Assembly: GCA_030693105.1 (NCBI GenBank)
Contig: JAUYBK010000102.1
Coordinates: forward strand, 1 to 10,650
From: Methanobacteriaceae archaeon
GTDB taxonomy: Archaea > Methanobacteriota > Methanobacteria > Methanobacteriales > Methanobacteriaceae
Direction: 5' to 3'
Length of the DNA stretch: 10,650 nucleotides
Both the position numbers and the translations under genes were made by a program. The notes under the pieces were generated by a model, which did not search any database, had not been told where the DNA came from, and saw only the letters and a list, made by a program, of their open reading frames with translations. Positions 6,558 through 10,650 of the stretch are shown piece by piece (within the stretch, counting starts at the first letter, position 1; every line of letters starts with the position of its first letter).

Positions 6558-6622
6558 ATAAGCCAGTGATGAACCCTATGAGCTCTGACCTTGTGATGAA
6601 TGATGGGCGATCTGAGGCTTAT
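6558..6622 (+). ncRNA. C/D box guide sRNA (2'-O-methylation guide)
   Basis: All elements of an archaeal C/D box sRNA are present in order. Box C is GTGATGA (6566-6572). Guide 1 is ACCCTATGAGCT (6573-6584), and box D' is CTGA (6585-6588). After a 4-base spacer comes box C', GTGATGA (6593-6599). Guide 2 is ATGATGGGCGAT (6600-6611), and box D is CTGA (6612-6615). Both guides are exactly 12 nt, the spacing archaeal C/D RNPs prefer. ATAAGCC (6558-6564) pairs perfectly with GGCTTAT (6616-6622) as a terminal stem, building the outer kink-turn. T-runs follow. By established rules, L7Ae, Nop5 and fibrillarin methylate the target nucleotide paired with the fifth base upstream of D or D'. It lies between PAN and the VOC pseudogene. 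No clear promoter of its own is seen, so it may be processed from PAN read-through. Confidence 0.88.
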
Positions 6623-6640
6623 TTTTAACTTATTTTTTTA
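6622..6640 (+). terminator. T-run terminator after the C/D box sRNA
   Basis: Two T-tracts, TTTTT (6622-6626) and TTTTTTT (6633-6639), follow directly on the sRNA terminal stem. U-rich tracts of this kind end archaeal transcripts. The rest up to 6735 is AT-rich spacer with TATA-like sequence for the VOC pseudogene (about 6696-6712). Confidence 0.5.
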
Positions 6641-6736
6641 TTTATATGCTAAAAACTCTTTTTAAATGTCTATTTAAAAAAATAATTACTATTTATTTTA
6701 AAAAAATTTATCCACCACCTTACAATAATAATAGTT

Positions 6737-6745
6737 AGGGGTGTG
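6737..6745 (+). promoter_or_regulatory. Ribosome binding site of the VOC pseudogene
   Basis: AGGGGTGTG lies about 6 bases before ATG 6752. Its survival indicates that the original start is intact and that the gene was broken recently or only in the assembly. Confidence 0.5.
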
Positions 6746-6751
6746 AAAAAT

Positions 6752-7117
6752 ATGCCAAGAGTTATTCATTTTGAAATTCATGCCAACGAACCAGAAAGAG
6801 CTATTAAATTTTATAAATAAGTTTTCGAATGGGACATCCAAAAATGGGACGATCCCTTTAATTACTGGCTGGCCATGACTGGTGATGAAGATTCATCAGG
6901 CATAGATGGGGCCATAATGGAAAAAGTAAACCAGAAAGGAATCCGCATCACCATGGACGTGCCATCAGTTGATAAATATGGTGAAAAAATTTTAAAGGCC
7001 AGTAGAAAACTTCTGATACCTAAAACCGCCATTCCGGGAGTGGGGCATATAGCTACCTTCCAGGACACTGAGGGAAACATCTTCCTCCTAATGGAAGAAG
7101 ACATGAATGCCCATTAA
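6752..7117 (+). pseudogene. VOC (glyoxalase/bleomycin-resistance) family protein with in-frame stop
   Basis: From ATG 6752 the frame reads MPRVIHFEIHANEPERAIKF up to a TAA at 6818-6820. It then continues in the same frame VFEWDIQKWDDPFNYWLAMTGD and on to a TAA at 7115-7117. Both sides match one VOC-family protein: an N-terminal HFEI strand, ERAIKFY then F-W at the helix, SGIDGAIM in the middle, and GHIATFQDTEGNIFLLMEED at the end. The TAA replaces the residue between FYK and VFEW, often Glu in this family, so one base change would explain it. TAA is not a pyrrolysine or selenocysteine codon. The middle (IMEKVNQKGIRITMDVPSV) also looks about 10-15 residues shorter than in many relatives. Translation could restart at ATG 6875, but the product would lack the first beta-alpha unit. 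No function is assured; relatives are often lyase- or dioxygenase-like or uncharacterised. Confidence 0.8.
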
Positions 7118-7184
7118 AACGTACATGTTAATGGGACCTGTTAAAGAACTAAATCAACCATTTAATGAAAGCATTTATGAAAGA

Positions 7185-7192
7185 TTTTTTTT
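7185..7192 (+). terminator. T8 tract between convergent genes
   Basis: Eight consecutive T residues, about 70 bases after the VOC stop and 20 bases before the cbiJ 3' end, could stop + strand transcription. No convincing hairpin precedes it. Confidence 0.35.
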
Positions 7193-7193
7193 A

Positions 7194-7231
7194 TTAGAGT
7201 CGTTCTGCTATCTTAGAGTAATTCTGCTATC
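7194..7231. repeat. 19-bp tandem duplication at the 3' end of cbiJ
   Basis: TTAGAGTCGTTCTGCTATC (7194-7212) and TTAGAGTAATTCTGCTATC (7213-7231) are adjacent and identical at 17 of 19 positions. The second copy encodes the last residues and stop of cbiJ on the - strand. The first lies just beyond the stop. Confidence 0.85.
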
Positions 7232-7979
7232 ACTTCTTCTACACTGCCCTTAACCTTCTCTTTTTTTAATTCCGATATTGGGGGCCGTTCCACCAGGATC
7301 ACTGGTATTTTTAATTCCAGTGCAGCTTCTATTTTAGAAAAAGTACCCCCCGTTTGGCCGCTTTCCTTAGTTAAAATTACTCTTGCATGATATTCCTTCA
7401 TTAAAGCCTGGTTAAACTCCAGACTAAAAGTACCCTGCATGGCTATAATGTTCTTTCCAGATAATCCCCGATCTAAACATTTATTAATAGAGTAAGATGA
7501 GGGTAGGACTCGGGCCACGATCCGATCTTTATCAATAATATCAGTCAGATAGTGCAAGGTGGACACTCCGGCCAGGTGTAAAATAGGACCATCTGTTATT
7601 TTCTGAGCCATTTGTGCAGCTTCAGGGAAGGAATTAACAACATGGATGAGCTCACTATCGGGCAAATCCAGAGGAGGCCTTTCCAAGCGCAGGTATTTTA
7701 TTCCCACCGTTTGACTGGATTTTATTGCATTGCGGGTTGCTTCGGCTGCAAAGGGGTGAGTGGCATCTACCAGAACGTCAATGTTTAAATTTTTAATAAT
7801 AGAGGTCAGCTCATCGGAGGATAATGGTTTAGATAACACATCATCTGCACCTGCTGCTTTGGCAATATCAGCCCCATAGTCAGTCACAGTAGTGGCAGTT
7901 ACGTGAATATCTGATTCAAGAGTTTTTATTTCTTTAATGAGCCTAACAGCATCACTGGTTCCTGCCATCACCATGATAT

Positions 7980-7983
<4 letters not shown>
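7213..7983 (-). CDS. cbiJ: Precorrin-6A / cobalt-precorrin-6A reductase
   Basis: A 256-residue CbiJ/CobK-family enzyme. By family knowledge it uses a reduced nicotinamide cofactor to reduce (cobalt-)precorrin-6A to -6B, in the cytoplasm, during corrin ring synthesis. Methanogens need cobamides for methyl transfer (Mtr) and use the cobalt-early route, so the cobalt-precorrin substrate is likely. The N-terminus MVMAGTSDAVRLI (4-16) is the nucleotide-binding opening of the family. DATHPFAAEATRNA (73-86) is its most recognisable signature. ILTKESGQTGG (203-213) and PVILVERPP (227-235) complete the C-terminal half. ATG 7983 overlaps the ATPase stop (ATGA), and an AGAGGTT lies about 10 bases upstream, so it is translationally coupled to a calcium pump gene, an unexpected partner. 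Its last 19 bp are tandemly duplicated. Confidence 0.93.
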
Positions 7984-10501
<2,518 letters not shown>

Positions 10502-10505
<4 letters not shown>

Positions 10506-10648
10506 GGTAAACACATCTGATAAAAAGTAGCTTTTTTATAATTAATTAGTTTCATCTTCCGAGGAGTATTTAAGGAATCTGTGGAAAAAGTTTTTATAAT
10601 TAAATCAGCTCCCACCTCTTCGGCCAGCCTCTGGAGATGAGGGTGGAG
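10502..10648 (-). CDS. Partial - strand reading frame at the right edge, possible 3' end or gene remnant
   Basis: Reading inward from the right edge on the - strand, one frame stays open for 48 codons. It starts LHPHLQRLAEEVGADLII and continues KTFSTDSLNTPRKMKLI to a TGA at 10502-10504 that overlaps the ATPase ATG. The first half looks like protein (LQRLAEEVGADLIIKTF, amphipathic helix then strand) and recalls the helix-strand unit of class I aldolases (GADxxKT) or of UspA proteins. The second half is AT-rich and overlaps the likely ATPase promoter, so it may be a decayed tail rather than a functional C-terminus. The other two - strand frames close within 20 codons. The identity is not established, because only 149 bases are visible upstream of the ATPase ATG. 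Confidence 0.35.
10531..10541 (-). promoter_or_regulatory. Candidate TATA box of the ATPase-cbiJ operon
   Basis: TTATAAAAAAG on the - strand is centred about 32 bases before ATG 10505. This places transcription start within about 10 bases of the start codon. No Shine-Dalgarno sequence precedes that ATG, which fits a leaderless or near-leaderless message. Confidence 0.45.
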
Positions 10649-10650
10649 TT

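Noticed and set aside
6818..6820. Recoded stop (pyrrolysine or selenocysteine) in the VOC gene
   Set aside because: The codon is TAA; pyrrolysine uses TAG and selenocysteine TGA, and no recoding of TAA is known in these archaea.
6875..7117. Intact 80-residue protein starting at ATG 6875
   Set aside because: It is the 3' part of the VOC gene; the frame continues upstream to the TAA and beyond with family-like sequence, and no ribosome binding site precedes ATG 6875.
7118..7212. Second guide RNA or CRISPR-like element in the spacer before cbiJ
   Set aside because: No C or D box pairs and no spaced repeats; only a T8 tract and the 19-bp tandem duplication.

Overview
This window looks like chromosomal DNA of a pseudomurein-walled methanogen, most likely order Methanobacteriales and probably Methanobacterium or a close relative. 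The grounds are archaeal-only or methanogen-typical genes: a PAN proteasomal ATPase, an archaeal MBF1, a DUF356-like protein, two divergent Mur-type peptide ligases in an archaeon, and an archaeal-type C/D box guide RNA. The gene order (two Mur ligases, two secreted proteins, DUF356-like, MBF1, PAN) agrees with what I remember of the MTH728-MTH734 block of Methanothermobacter thermautotrophicus. That comparison is from memory and was not checked.

Left part (1-4608, + strand): a probable operon. A 5'-truncated Mur ligase is followed by a complete Mur ligase carrying a MurT-like four-cysteine zinc ribbon. Next come two exported proteins coupled by an ATGA overlap, the first a small POTRA-like protein and the second a large ectodomain with a C-terminal membrane anchor. 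A small DUF356-like protein ends the run. The Mur ligases probably build the pseudomurein peptide in the cytoplasm. The exported pair may act at the envelope, but their function is unknown.

Middle part (4609-6650): the MBF1-like transcription factor lies on the - strand, convergent with the operon across a hairpin that could terminate both sides. It is divergent from the gene for PAN, the unfoldase of the archaeal 20S proteasome, across a 140-base AT-rich promoter region with a perfect 14-base palindrome. Just after PAN are a terminator hairpin that includes the PAN stop codon and a C/D box sRNA not covered by any protein gene. The sRNA has boxes C, D', C' and D, two 12-nt guides and a 7-bp terminal stem. 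One guide could pair with the 16S rRNA decoding region.

Right part (6650-10650): a VOC/glyoxalase-family gene broken by one in-frame TAA. On the - strand a P-type Ca2+/Mn2+ ATPase of the SPCA/PMR1 type overlaps cbiJ, a (cobalt-)precorrin-6A reductase of cobamide synthesis, by ATGA. The ATPase start codon in turn overlaps the stop of a partial - strand reading frame that runs off the right edge.
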